A stretch of 64,000 nt of DNA from Roseiarcus sp963732155 (GTDB lineage Bacteria; Pseudomonadota; Alphaproteobacteria; Rhizobiales; Beijerinckiaceae): the NCBI GenBank assembly GCA_963732155.1, contig CAVSYB010000006.1, positions 310,001 to 374,000 on the forward strand, in the 5' to 3' direction. The position numbers were made by a program, and so were the translations under genes. Below the pieces are notes generated by a model. That model worked only from the letters and a program-made list of their open reading frames with translations, had not been told where the DNA came from and ran no database searches. Shown one piece after another: positions 8,922 to 18,060 of this stretch (positions are counted from its first letter, which is position 1; each line of letters starts with the position of its first letter).

Positions 8922-9380
8922 TCAGCGCAGCGGCTTGCTCATATGGACGACAACGCCGCCTTTGAACGCTTCCTCACGGTCGACGCGATAGCCGAGCCTG
9001 CGATAGAGCCGCACGTTTTCGGCGAACAGCTTGTTGGTGTAGAGCCGGATTTCGCCCATTCCCGACGAAGCCGCCGTCTGCTCGGCATGGGCGATCAGCT
9101 TTCGCCCGTAGCCGCGCCCCTGGAAGGAGGGCGACACCGCGACATTCTCGATGAGCAGATGATTGGATTGCGGGATCGTCTCGATGAGGCCGACCAGCTC
9201 CGCCCCGACATACAGGAGGTCGAAGCGGTGCGCTCGCGCCGCCGCCTCATAGTCCGCAGTCATCGGCTTCGGCTCGCGACCGATGACCGGCGTCCATTTG
9301 GCGTAGGCGAGCCGGGTCAGCGCGCGGATCGCCGGGGCGTCCGCCGCCACGCCTCGCCGCAACTCCCCGGCGTCGATCAC
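8922..9380 (-). CDS. GNAT-family N-acetyltransferase
   Basis: This is a 152-residue acetyl-CoA-dependent acetyltransferase. The signature acetyl-CoA loop is VSPSFQGRGYGRKLI, preceded by the b4 strand HLLIENVAV and followed by EIRLYTNKLFAENVRLYRRLGYR, which is the usual C-terminal half. The start is the GTG at 9380 (VIDAGELRRGVAAD) because an AAGGGGA box lies seven bases upstream; frames further upstream are not coding-like. The acceptor is unknown. It converges on the transporter gene with a 76-bp gap. Confidence 0.85.
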   Translation of the reverse strand: MIDAGELRRGVAADAPAIRALTRLAYAKWTPVIGREPKPMTADYEAAARAHRFDLLYVGAELVGLIETIPQSNHLLIENVAVSPSFQGRGYGRKLIAHAEQTAASSGMGEIRLYTNKLFAENVRLYRRLGYRVDREEAFKGGVVVHMSKPLR

Positions 9381-9417
9381 CGTGCAATCCCCTTGACCTT
9401 CCGCGACCCCGCCGCCG

Positions 9418-9597
9418 TCATGCCGGCGCAACCCCGCTGGCGGAGCGCGAACTCGCGCACGGCGCCGTCGGCGCGCGCCCGACGCTCCGGAATGGTTCAT
9501 TGTCGCGCTTGGCGGTCGCCGAGACCCATGCGCCGGGCGCGACACCATAGGCGCTGCTGAAGCGCCGCGACATAAAGTTCTGATGATCGTGATGATC
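9418..9597 (-). pseudogene. probable remnant of an AraC-type DNA-binding domain
   Basis: Only a short piece is recognisable: FMSRRFSSAYGVAPGAW resembles the second recognition helix of AraC/XylS regulators (F-x-RRF-x-x-x-x-G-x-x-P). The rest of the domain and the N-terminal part are gone. It abuts a LysE-like relic in the opposite direction, a common regulator/exporter arrangement. Read as a decayed pair; the evidence is one motif only. Confidence 0.35.
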
Positions 9598-9726
9598 CAT
9601 TTCGCCTGGCTGTCAGCGGGCGCGATTCCGTCGCGCGTTCTTCGCGACCCCGCGAGTTCGCGACCGATCAATCTGTTGCTGGCGGCCGCGCTGGCGGCGA
9701 CGACGCTGGTCGCGCTGCCGGGCTGA
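9583..9726 (+). pseudogene. probable C-terminal remnant of a LysE-family exporter
   Basis: The frame ends HFAWLSAGAI...RPINLLLAAALAATTLVAL before a TGA. A small-residue turn, an Arg-rich loop and a last hydrophobic helix are the pattern at the end of LysE/RhtB amino-acid exporters. No upstream membrane segments are in frame, so this cannot be an intact transporter. It is weak evidence on its own and stronger next to the AraC-like relic. Confidence 0.35.
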
Positions 9727-9894
9727 ACGGCGGCGCCCCGGCGCGAGCGCCGCAACTGTCAGGCGTCACCTTACGGCAACCACGGGCGCGCCTTGAAATT
9801 CAGCTCGATCCGCGACGCTTGCGGTATTGGCCCGACGCCGGGAAAATTATAGTTATCGATTCTGAGAACTCGCGTCAGTGATTCGGCGGCTCCG

Positions 9895-10827
9895 ATGGAC
9901 TTCGACAACGATTCAGCGGACCTGCGCAGCGCTCATGTCATTGTCGTCGGCAATGAAAAGGGCGGCGCCGGCAAATCGACCATCTCCATCCATCTGACGG
10001 TCGCCTTGCTCAAGGCGGGCTATCGGGTCGCGACGATCGACCTCGACACGCGCCAGCAGACGCTGACCCGCTTCTTCGAGAACCGGCGTTCATGGTCGAC
10101 GAGCGCCAATTGGCCGGCCGAGCTGCCGCATCATTGCGCGATGGCGCGCGGCGAATCGGCGGACGTGCGCGAGAACGAGGCGCACGAATTCGCGAGTTTC
10201 GCCGCGGCGATCGGCGCGGTCGAGCATCTCTATGAATTCGTGGTGATCGATACGCCGGCCTCCGACAGCTATCTGATGCGCCTCGCCCATTCGCTGGCCG
10301 ACACGCTGATCTCGCCGCTCAACGACAGCTACATCGACGTCGACGTCTTTTCACGGGTCAACCATGACCGCAAGCAGCGCGGCGCGGTCGCCCACTACGC
10401 CGATCTGGTGCTCGAGGCGCGGCGGAGGCGCCGGCTCGTCGACAACGGCGTGATCGATTGGGTGATGGTGCGCAACCGGATGGCCTCGCTCGCCAACAAC
10501 AACGCCCGGCAGATCGCCGTCAGCATCGCCAACCTCGCCGCGGAACTCGGCTTCCGCGTCGCCGACGGCTTCCACGACCGGGTGATCTTCCGCGAGCTGT
10601 TCCCGATCGGGCTGACCGCGCTCGACGCGATCGAGCAGGGCGCGCAGAAAGGCGCGCTGACGTCGTCGCAGTTGGGCGCCCGCGAGGAGATCGAAAGCCT
10701 CGTCGACGCGCTGCAATTGCCCACGCGAACACCGGGCGTCGAGCATATCGACTGCCGCCGCCTGTGGCACGCGCGCGTCTCGGACTATTATCGCGACATT
10801 TCAGCCGCCGGCCGCGGCTGCGGCTAG
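9895..10827 (+). CDS. mipZ: division plane positioning ATPase MipZ
   Basis: MipZ is a ParA/MinD-type ATPase of alphaproteobacteria that forms a gradient from the ParB-bound origin and keeps FtsZ rings at mid-cell. The 310-residue protein has the deviant Walker A box NEKGGAGKST at 20-29, the switch motif ATIDLDTRQQTLTRFFENR and the Walker B region FVVIDTPASDS. The segment DWVMVRNRMASLANNN is also characteristic of MipZ rather than of plasmid ParA. It stands alone on the plus strand after the decayed AraC/LysE region. The ribosome-binding site is weak. Confidence 0.93.
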   Translation: MDFDNDSADLRSAHVIVVGNEKGGAGKSTISIHLTVALLKAGYRVATIDLDTRQQTLTRFFENRRSWSTSANWPAELPHHCAMARGESADVRENEAHEFASFAAAIGAVEHLYEFVVIDTPASDSYLMRLAHSLADTLISPLNDSYIDVDVFSRVNHDRKQRGAVAHYADLVLEARRRRRLVDNGVIDWVMVRNRMASLANNNARQIAVSIANLAAELGFRVADGFHDRVIFRELFPIGLTALDAIEQGAQKGALTSSQLGAREEIESLVDALQLPTRTPGVEHIDCRRLWHARVSDYYRDISAAGRGCG

Positions 10828-10860
10828 GCCGCCCCGGAGGCCAGCCGGGCCGCTGCCCCT

Positions 10861-10879
10861 GCGCCCCGCCGCGGGGCGC
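10861..10879. terminator. GC-rich hairpin downstream of mipZ
   Basis: GCGCCCC and GGGGCGC form a perfect 7-bp stem around a 5-base loop, 34 bases after the mipZ stop. No T-run follows, so it may act only as a weak terminator or RNA-stabilising 3' structure. Confidence 0.4.
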
Positions 10880-10951
10880 CGGGTCCTCCCGCGCTTTGTG
10901 CGCCCTCAAAATCCCGCCGCGCGCCCGCCATTCGTCGCGCCCTAGGCAATT

Positions 10952-10974
10952 CGTTAACCAAGTTTTGGTTAACG
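10952..10974. promoter_or_regulatory. perfect inverted repeat upstream of the outer-membrane protein gene
   Basis: CGTTAACCA and TGGTTAACG are exact inverse copies separated by five bases, ending 27 bases before the start codon. Each arm contains TTAACC, the half-site of the cell-cycle regulator CtrA, but the halves are inverted and spaced unlike the usual direct TTAA-N7-TTAA site. It could be a dimeric repressor operator or a 5'-UTR hairpin. Confidence 0.5.
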
Positions 10975-11001
10975 TTTCGTTGGGCATTCCGGGGGCGAGC
11001 C

Positions 11002-12687
11002 GTGAATCGTTACTTCGTTCTGGCGACTTTGTGCATCACCGGCCTCGGCGGGGCCGCCTTGGCGGCGGATCTCGATGCGACGCCGCCCGAGCCCTCGCCG
11101 CCACTGGCGCCCGGAGGCCCGCGCTGGGACGGATTGACGATCGGCGTCAACGGCGGCGGCCTGTGGTCGCCCGGCCAGAGCGAAAGCCAGGCCTGGTATC
11201 CCGAAACGATCACCCCAGCGGGCATCCCCAATTCCTTCACGTTTTCGTCCTACGGCGGGATGGTCGGCGCGCAGGCCGGCTTCAACAAGCAATGGGGCAG
11301 CTTCGTCTTTGGCGGCGTCGCCGATTACGATTACGTCGGCGGGGCAACGGCCAAGCAGTCCGGCTCCGGAACCTATCTGGGAGTCGGTTACAATTTCGCC
11401 GAATCGCAGCAACTGCTGTCCCTCGGCACGATTCGCGCGCGCGTCGGCTTCACCCCGATCGACGACACGCTGATCTACGCCACCGCCGGCGTCGCCTTCG
11501 GGCAGACGCAAGCCGCGAGCAGCCTCTCGTTCGCCTCCGGCCCCGTCTATGCCGGCTCGCATACCGACTATACGGTGGGCGTGGCGGCGGGCGGCGGCGT
11601 CGAATATGCGCTGGGTCCGCAATGGTCGGTCGGCGCCGAGTTTCTCTATTACGATCTCGGCGACAGCCACGTCGTCGGCACGCCGAACTACATCGCGCCG
11701 GCCGGCTTCGCCTCGCCCGAATCGGACTCCACCTTTGCGTTCCGCGGCTATGCGCTCCGCCTCAGCGTGAACTACTTGTTCGACGCCTCGGACGGCTCGG
11801 CGGCGCCCAGCCCGTCGCTGGACCCGACCGGGGAAGTACTGGGCGAGGTCGGCGTGCGCGCCGGCATGTCCACCAGCACCGCGCGCACCAAGCTTTACGA
11901 CACCACGGGCGCGACGCTGCTGTCGCAGCTCACCTATCGCGATCCGAGCGCCGCCACCGGCGAATTCTACGCCAGGCTCGACCACCCGTCTTCGGGTCTT
12001 TTCATCAAAGGCTTCGCCGGCATCGGCAGGGAGACCGGCGGCACGCTGCAGGACGAGGACTTCCCGCCGGGCACAACCCCCTATTCCTCGACCAACAGTT
12101 CGCTCGCCGACGGCCGCGTCGGTTATGCGAGCGCCGACCTCGGCTATTACCTGATGGGCGGCGGCTGGTACAAGCTGGGCGCCTTCGCCGGCTATCACTA
12201 TCTCGACGAGCGCTTCAACGCCTTCGGCTGCACGCAAACCGCGGGCAATCCGAACATTTGCGCGCCGGGGCCGGCCGCGGTCAGCTCCGCCAACCTGGCG
12301 ATCAGCGACGAGGGCCAGTGGAACTCGGTGCGCCTCGGACTGGCCGGCCAGCTGACGTTGCCCGCCGGCTTCTCGGTGCGCGCCGAGGCGGCGTGGCTGC
12401 CGTATATGAGCTTCAGCGGCGGCGACGATCACTGGCTGCGCGAGCCCGTCGACTTCTCCGGCACGATACCGGAATCGGGCAGCGGCTCGAACGGCTATCA
12501 GCTCGAGGGCGAGCTCGACTACGCGCTGTCGCGCGATTTCACCGTCGGCGTCGGCGGCCGCTACTGGTCGATGAACGCCAAGGGCCAAGCGATGTTCCAG
12601 AACGTCACGCCCAACGGCGCCCCGCAGGTCGCGACGTTCCAGACGCAGCGCTCGCAGATATTCGTGCAAACGGCCTATCGTTTCTGA
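11002..12687 (+). CDS. tandem double beta-barrel outer-membrane protein
   Basis: The 561-residue protein has a clear signal peptide (cleavage after about residue 21, ALA-AD). Residues 40-262 look like a complete Omp25/Omp31-type small barrel of rhizobia, including the closing strand ending LRLSVNYLF. A Ser/Pro-rich linker follows, and then a second set of alternating strands (280-561). This second part resembles the omptin-like barrel found in rhizobial surface proteins (EVGVRAGMST, LTYRD, GLFIKGFAGIG) and ends in the Phe needed for BAM recognition. Two barrels in one chain are unusual. The role is probably structural or adhesive. An inverted repeat precedes the start. Confidence 0.85.
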   Translation: MNRYFVLATLCITGLGGAALAADLDATPPEPSPPLAPGGPRWDGLTIGVNGGGLWSPGQSESQAWYPETITPAGIPNSFTFSSYGGMVGAQAGFNKQWGSFVFGGVADYDYVGGATAKQSGSGTYLGVGYNFAESQQLLSLGTIRARVGFTPIDDTLIYATAGVAFGQTQAASSLSFASGPVYAGSHTDYTVGVAAGGGVEYALGPQWSVGAEFLYYDLGDSHVVGTPNYIAPAGFASPESDSTFAFRGYALRLSVNYLFDASDGSAAPSPSLDPTGEVLGEVGVRAGMSTSTARTKLYDTTGATLLSQLTYRDPSAATGEFYARLDHPSSGLFIKGFAGIGRETGGTLQDEDFPPGTTPYSSTNSSLADGRVGYASADLGYYLMGGGWYKLGAFAGYHYLDERFNAFGCTQTAGNPNICAPGPAAVSSANLAISDEGQWNSVRLGLAGQLTLPAGFSVRAEAAWLPYMSFSGGDDHWLREPVDFSGTIPESGSGSNGYQLEGELDYALSRDFTVGVGGRYWSMNAKGQAMFQNVTPNGAPQVATFQTQRSQIFVQTAYRF

Positions 12688-12783
12688 TCGCCGAAACCCC
12701 GCAAGGAACTTTCCTCCGATCGACGCTCGCCGGCGCGTGACGGCGCGCGAAAACCCCTGCGCCCGGCGAGGCCGACGCCCGGA

Positions 12784-15120
12784 TCAGGCGACGTCGGCCA
12801 GGTTCGGCAGGCGATGCGCGGCGGGCAATTTCGGCAGCGCGAGCAGGACGATGGTGCCTTCGCCGAGATTGGAGTTGACGCGCAGCGAGCCGCCATGCAG
12901 CTCGACCAGGGAATTGGCGATGGCGAGGCCGAGGCCCGAGCCTTTCATGCCATTGGCGAGCATCGTGTCGGCCTGCTCGAACGGGCGGCCGAGACGCGAC
13001 AGATCGGCGCCGGCGATCCCCGGACCGGTGTCTTCGACGTAGATGTAGATCTGATTGTCGAAAGCCTGCGCGCCGATGCTGATCGCGCCGCCTTCGGGCG
13101 TGAACTTCACGGCATTGCGCAACAGCGTCACCAGAATGCGTTCGACGGCTTCGCGGTCCGCGTGGATCAATTCGGCCGGGTTCACATCGATGTCGATCGC
13201 CAGGCTCTTGGCGCGCGCCGTCGCCTCGATGTCGCGAACGGCGTTGCTCACCGCTGATTCGACGCCGAAGTCGCTCCTGTTGAGGCGCACGCGGCCCGCC
13301 TCCAGGCTCGACATGTCGAGCACGTCGGAAACGACGTGCAGCAAATATTGACCGCTCTCGTGGATGTGCGAGCAATAGTCCCGGTATTTCGGCGAACCCA
13401 GCGGACCGAACGGCTGCTGCTCCATCATTTCGGAGAAGCCGATGATCGCGTTGAGCGGCGTGCGCAATTCGTGACTCATGTTGGCGAGGAACTCGGCCTT
13501 GGCGCGGTTGGCCATTTCGGCGCGCGCCTTCTGCTCGAGATGGCGCTCGGCGAGATCGGCCAGTTGCTGCGCCTGCGCTTCGAGGGATTGGCGGGACTGG
13601 CGCAGCTCGGCGATCGTCGCCAACAGGCGCTGTTCCGAGTCCATCAACTGTTCTTCGTGGCGCTTCAGCGCGGTGATGTCGGTGCCGACAGAGACATAGC
13701 CGCCGTCCCTGGTGCGCCGTTCGTTGACCTGCAGCCAGCGCCCGTCGGTCAGGCGCGCCTCGTAGGTCCGCGCCGCCCCATGGCCCTGCGCGGGGCCCCT
13801 GGCGTCGAGCAGGACCTCGCTGTCGACGACCGGCGCCGCCCCCTTGGCGGCGAGCTCCGCATATGGCGCGCCCGGCCGCATGCTTTCGAGGGGCAGGTTG
13901 TGCAGGCGCTGGTATTTCGAATTGCACAGCACCAGGCGGTTCGAGGAATCCCACAGCACGAAGGCTTCCGAAATGGCTTCGATCGCCTCGCGCAGGCGCT
14001 GATCGGCGAGGGCGGTGGTTTCGGCGAGGTTCTTCTGCTCGGTGATGTCGACCGCGATGCCGACCAGATGCGGTCCGGCGGCCGGGCTGTCCTGGACGAG
14101 CTCGGCGCGCGCCCTCAGCCAGACCCAGTCGCCGGCGCCGTTGCGGATGCGGAATTCATGGTCGATCGATTGCTGCTCGCCTTCCGTCGCCAGCTTGGCG
14201 AGGGCGGCGAGCTTGTCGTCGTCGGGGTGCATCATTTCGCGCAGGTCGCCGAGCGACAGAAACTCCAGCGACGGCGCCATGCCGAGAAGCTCGTACATCG
14301 ATCGCGACCAGTGGATCCGCCCCCTCGCCAGATCCCAATCCCACAGCCCGCACCGGCCGCGGTTGAGCGCCATGTCGACGCGGTCCCTGGCGCGCCGCGC
14401 CATGCGCTCGCGGTCGCGCGCCCGCTTGATCTGGGCGACATAGGCGGCGGTGGCGCCGAGCAGCACGACGCTCGTCGAGGCGAGCAGCAGCGCGGTGATG
14501 AACGCCGCCTCGCGCCACGGCTCGAGCAGCTCGCCGATGCGCATCGTCAAAGCCATTTGTCCGAGCGGCGCGCGCAGGGTGCGCACGGTCGCAAATTCTT
14601 CCGCGCCATTGGCCGCCTCGATCGCCAGCACCCCGGCCTTTTCGGCGAACGTCGTCAGCGGCTGGCTCGCGCCGAGCCGGGCGTTCAACGTCGCCTCCGC
14701 CTCGGACGCGGCGGGCTCGCTCGCCAGGATGCGCCCTTCGCCGTCGGCGAGCATCACCTGGCCGGCATGCAGCTCGGGACTCTCTGCGAGAACGCTGCGC
14801 AGCAGATCGCCGGGCGCGAGGTCGGGCGCGGCGGCGAGCGCCTGGTTGAGGCGCATCGCCAGCACCGAGGCGCGCATATCGACCTCGCGCGCGGCGGCGC
14901 CGAGCGCACGCTGGCGGTCGGCTCTGAGATGGCCGACCGCCGCGATCGCCAGCAGGGCCAGAAAGGCGAGCGCGACGGCGGGGATCAGGTAGCGAAGCCA
15001 GGCGTCGAAGGCGATCGAGCGGGCGGTCGCTCCGTCATTCAATGGCTGTGTGATCGACCTGGCCAGATCGCGCCACGCGACGGCGCGCGCCTCCTCGATA
15101 GCCGCGTTCGCACGCGCCAT
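12784..15120 (-). CDS. membrane PAS-domain sensor histidine kinase, PleC/DivJ-like
   Basis: The 778-residue protein has an N-terminal helix at about 45-65, a periplasmic segment to about 195, and a second helix near 200-220. Next come a PAS domain with a PAC motif (DWVWLRARAELV), a second PAS (RLREAIEAISEAFVLWDS), a short coiled coil and the HisKA box ANMSHELRTPLNAIIGFSEM with phospho-acceptor His550. The catalytic domain shows N, G1 (EDTGPGI) and G2 (GSGLGLAI) boxes. The H-box is that of the PleC/DivJ/PdhS cell-cycle kinases, which act on DivK. No response regulator gene is adjacent. The 230-bp region upstream separates it from pepN. Confidence 0.88.
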   Translation of the reverse strand: MARANAAIEEARAVAWRDLARSITQPLNDGATARSIAFDAWLRYLIPAVALAFLALLAIAAVGHLRADRQRALGAAAREVDMRASVLAMRLNQALAAAPDLAPGDLLRSVLAESPELHAGQVMLADGEGRILASEPAASEAEATLNARLGASQPLTTFAEKAGVLAIEAANGAEEFATVRTLRAPLGQMALTMRIGELLEPWREAAFITALLLASTSVVLLGATAAYVAQIKRARDRERMARRARDRVDMALNRGRCGLWDWDLARGRIHWSRSMYELLGMAPSLEFLSLGDLREMMHPDDDKLAALAKLATEGEQQSIDHEFRIRNGAGDWVWLRARAELVQDSPAAGPHLVGIAVDITEQKNLAETTALADQRLREAIEAISEAFVLWDSSNRLVLCNSKYQRLHNLPLESMRPGAPYAELAAKGAAPVVDSEVLLDARGPAQGHGAARTYEARLTDGRWLQVNERRTRDGGYVSVGTDITALKRHEEQLMDSEQRLLATIAELRQSRQSLEAQAQQLADLAERHLEQKARAEMANRAKAEFLANMSHELRTPLNAIIGFSEMMEQQPFGPLGSPKYRDYCSHIHESGQYLLHVVSDVLDMSSLEAGRVRLNRSDFGVESAVSNAVRDIEATARAKSLAIDIDVNPAELIHADREAVERILVTLLRNAVKFTPEGGAISIGAQAFDNQIYIYVEDTGPGIAGADLSRLGRPFEQADTMLANGMKGSGLGLAIANSLVELHGGSLRVNSNLGEGTIVLLALPKLPAAHRLPNLADVA

Positions 15121-15354
15121 TGTGGCCCCCTCATCCCCGTCAACCCCGACCCGGCGAAATGTGCCGCATCACACCGAATCAAGCCGATAAGAATCCTTGA
15201 GCGAATCTTTGTCCAGAGCTTAATGAAAGGTTGACGAGAAATTTAATATTGCAGCGGCCGTGGCGCGCGCGAGCCCTGCGCGGCCCGAGCGAACCGGCGC
15301 CGCCGGCGGTGGTTTTCCCGCTCGACGACAGCCAGGCGGACCGGCGGCGGGCGC

Positions 15355-18012
15355 TCAGCCGAGGCAGCGCGTGACGATGTCGCGCACGTCGGCGGAAAGC
15401 TGCGCGGCGGCGGCGACGCGGCCGAGCGCTTCGGACGCCCTGGTCTGGCGATGAGGCTCCAGCGAGCGCCACGAGCGCAGCGAGGACAGCAGGCGCGCCG
15501 CGATTTGCGGATTGGTCGCATCGAGGGTCAGCACGACCTCGGCGAGCAGATCATAGCCGGCGCCGTCGGCGCGGTTGAACTGCGTCTGGTTGGCGCAAAA
15601 GCCGCCGATCAACGCGCGCACGCGGTTCGGGTTGCCGAGCGAGAAGGCGTGATGCCGCATCAGCGCGCGCACCCGCGCCAGCGTCCCCGCCTCCGGAATC
15701 TGCGCCTGCAACAGGAACCATTTGTCGAGCACCAGCGGATCGGCGGCGTGGGTGCGCGCAAACGCCTCGAGCGCCAGCTCGCGCTCGGCGCCCGGCGACA
15801 GCGAAAGAACCGCCAGCGCGGCGAGACGATCCGTCATATTGTCGGCGTCCGCCAATTGGCGCTGCGCGCGTTGGGCGCCCTCCTGCGCCCTGCCGGCGGC
15901 GAGCGCCGCCAGCGCCATGTTGCGCAAGGCGCGGCGCCCGGCGCTTGCCGCGTCGGCGCTGAAACGCGTCGCGCCGCCGAGGCTGTCGTGCAGCCGCGAC
16001 AGAGCGGCGGCATGCGCGCGGCCGAGCGCGCCGCGCAAGTGATCGCGCGCCGCGAAAATCGCGTCCGGATCGACATTTCTCGCCATCTCGCGCGCAATGT
16101 CCCCTTCGCTGGGCAGACTAAGGGTCTGAGCGGCGAAGGCGGCGTCGAGCGCCCCGGTCTGCGCCTGCGCCAGGATCGCGCCGTAGGCGGCGACAAAATC
16201 GGCGTCGGCCTGCGGCGCATGACCGGCGCGGATCGCCGCGACCGCCCGCAACAGCCACCGCGTCGCCAGACTCTGCGCCGCCTGCCAGCGGTTGAAACTG
16301 TCGCTGTCGTGGCGCAACAGGATCAGAAGATCGCCCTCGGTCAGATCGTCGTCGACGCGCGCCGGCGCCGAAAATCCACGCATCAGCGAGAGGGTCGGAC
16401 GGCTCGGGACCTCGGCGAACACGACGCGGCGCAACTCGCCCGCCAATTCGAGAATCCCGCTCGCCAGTTCGCCCTCGCTGGCGTCCGCCGAGACCAGCGC
16501 GACCTCACGACCCGACCCGTCGATCAGGCCGAGCGCGACCGGAATCGTCAGCGGCAGCTTCACCGCCTGATCGCGCGTCGGCGCCGTCGACTGCAAAATG
16601 TCGAGCGTCAGGCTGCGCCGGGCTTGGTCATAGGCGCTGCGGAACGTCAGGAGCGGCGTGCCCGCCTGGCTGTACCAGCGCTTGAAATCGGCGAGGTCGC
16701 GCCCGGAGGCCTCGGCGAAGCAGGCGAGAAAATCCTCGACCGTCGCCGCCGTTCCGTCACAGCGCTCGAAATAGAGATCCATCCCGGCGCGAAACGCCGG
16801 CGCGCCGATCAGCAATTTCAGCATGCGGATGATTTCGGCGCCCTTCTGGTAGACTGTCGCGGTGTAGAAATTGTTGATCTCGTGATAGACCTCGGGGCGC
16901 ACGTTATGGGCGAGCGGGCCGGCGTCCTCCGGGAACTGCGCGGCGCGCAGCGCGCGCACGTCGGCGATGCGCTTGACCGGCGCCGAACGCTCGTGCGCCG
17001 AAAATTCCTGATCGCGAAAGACCGTCAGGCCCTCCTTCAGGCAAAGCTGGAACCAGTCGCGGCAAGTGATTCGATTACCTGTCCAATTGTGGAAATACTC
17101 ATGGGCGATGACGCCCTCGATGCCGGCGTAGTCCTCGTCGGTCGCGGTCTCCGGCAGCGCCAGCACGTATTTTTCGTTGAAGACGTTGAGGCCCTTGTTC
17201 TCCATGGCGCCCATGTTGAAGTCCGAGACGGCGACGACGTTGAAAACGTCGAGGTCGTATTCGCGCCCATAAGCCGCCTCGTCCCACAGCATCGCGCGCT
17301 TGAGCGAGTCCATCGCATAGGCGGCGCGGTCCTCCCGGCCGTGCTCGACGTAGACGCCCAGATCGACCCAACGCCCCGACGCGGTGACGAAATGATCGGC
17401 GACGTGGGCGAGGTCGCCGGCCACCAGCGCGAACAGATAGCAGGGCTTCTTGTGCGGATCGCGCCAGATCGCAAAGTGGCGATCGGTCCCCGGCAGGTCG
17501 CCGCGCGTCTCGAGATTGCCGTTGGCGAGCAAGACCGGCGCCTCGTCCTTCGCCGCCTCGATCCGCGTGACATAGGTCGACAGAACATCGGGCCGGTCGA
17601 GAAAATAAGTGATGCGGCGAAAGCCCTCGGCCTCGCATTGCGTGCAATAGGCCGAACCGCTGCGATAGAGCCCCATCAGCTTGGTGTTGGCGGCCGGATC
17701 GAGCTGCGTCTCGATGCGCAGCTTGAAGGCGCGCGGCGGCGGCGCGGCGAGGATCAGTTTGTCGGGGGAAACCGCCACGGCGGCGGAGTCGGGCGCCGCG
17801 CCGTCGATCTCGAGGCGGACGAAATTGAGTTCGTCGCCGTCGAGCGCCAGCGCCGCCCCCGCGCGCCCCGCCGGATTGGGCCGCACGGCCAGTATCGAGA
17901 CGACGCGCGTCGCATGGCGCTCGAGCGATATGTCGAGCTCGACGGAGTCGATCAGGTAATCCGGCGGCCGATAGTCGGCAAGACGGATCGGCTGGCCCGT
18001 GCTGGTGCGCAT
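15355..18012 (-). CDS. pepN: aminopeptidase N
   Basis: PepN is a cytoplasmic zinc aminopeptidase that removes N-terminal residues in peptide turnover. The 885-residue length fits the M1 family of proteobacteria. The substrate-anchoring GAMENKGLN motif precedes the zinc site HEYFH (304-308), and the third ligand glutamate follows in KEGLTVFRDQEFS. The C-terminal helical domain is complete. It stands alone between the sensor kinase and murI, with its own upstream gap of 48 bases after murI's terminal region. Confidence 0.96.
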   Translation of the reverse strand: MRTSTGQPIRLADYRPPDYLIDSVELDISLERHATRVVSILAVRPNPAGRAGAALALDGDELNFVRLEIDGAAPDSAAVAVSPDKLILAAPPPRAFKLRIETQLDPAANTKLMGLYRSGSAYCTQCEAEGFRRITYFLDRPDVLSTYVTRIEAAKDEAPVLLANGNLETRGDLPGTDRHFAIWRDPHKKPCYLFALVAGDLAHVADHFVTASGRWVDLGVYVEHGREDRAAYAMDSLKRAMLWDEAAYGREYDLDVFNVVAVSDFNMGAMENKGLNVFNEKYVLALPETATDEDYAGIEGVIAHEYFHNWTGNRITCRDWFQLCLKEGLTVFRDQEFSAHERSAPVKRIADVRALRAAQFPEDAGPLAHNVRPEVYHEINNFYTATVYQKGAEIIRMLKLLIGAPAFRAGMDLYFERCDGTAATVEDFLACFAEASGRDLADFKRWYSQAGTPLLTFRSAYDQARRSLTLDILQSTAPTRDQAVKLPLTIPVALGLIDGSGREVALVSADASEGELASGILELAGELRRVVFAEVPSRPTLSLMRGFSAPARVDDDLTEGDLLILLRHDSDSFNRWQAAQSLATRWLLRAVAAIRAGHAPQADADFVAAYGAILAQAQTGALDAAFAAQTLSLPSEGDIAREMARNVDPDAIFAARDHLRGALGRAHAAALSRLHDSLGGATRFSADAASAGRRALRNMALAALAAGRAQEGAQRAQRQLADADNMTDRLAALAVLSLSPGAERELALEAFARTHAADPLVLDKWFLLQAQIPEAGTLARVRALMRHHAFSLGNPNRVRALIGGFCANQTQFNRADGAGYDLLAEVVLTLDATNPQIAARLLSSLRSWRSLEPHRQTRASEALGRVAAAAQLSADVRDIVTRCLG

Positions 18013-18060
18013 CGAACGTTCCTCATTTGAATCGAGACAAAGGGCCTCCGGCCTGTTTCG

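Noticed and set aside
10458..12740. 760-codon plus frame overlapping mipZ and the outer-membrane gene
   Set aside because: It spans two real genes in another frame and is Arg-rich without domains.
15451..18030. 859-codon plus-strand frame opposite pepN
   Set aside because: Shadow of pepN, which has all its catalytic motifs; the plus frame is Arg/Gln-rich and has no recognisable domain.
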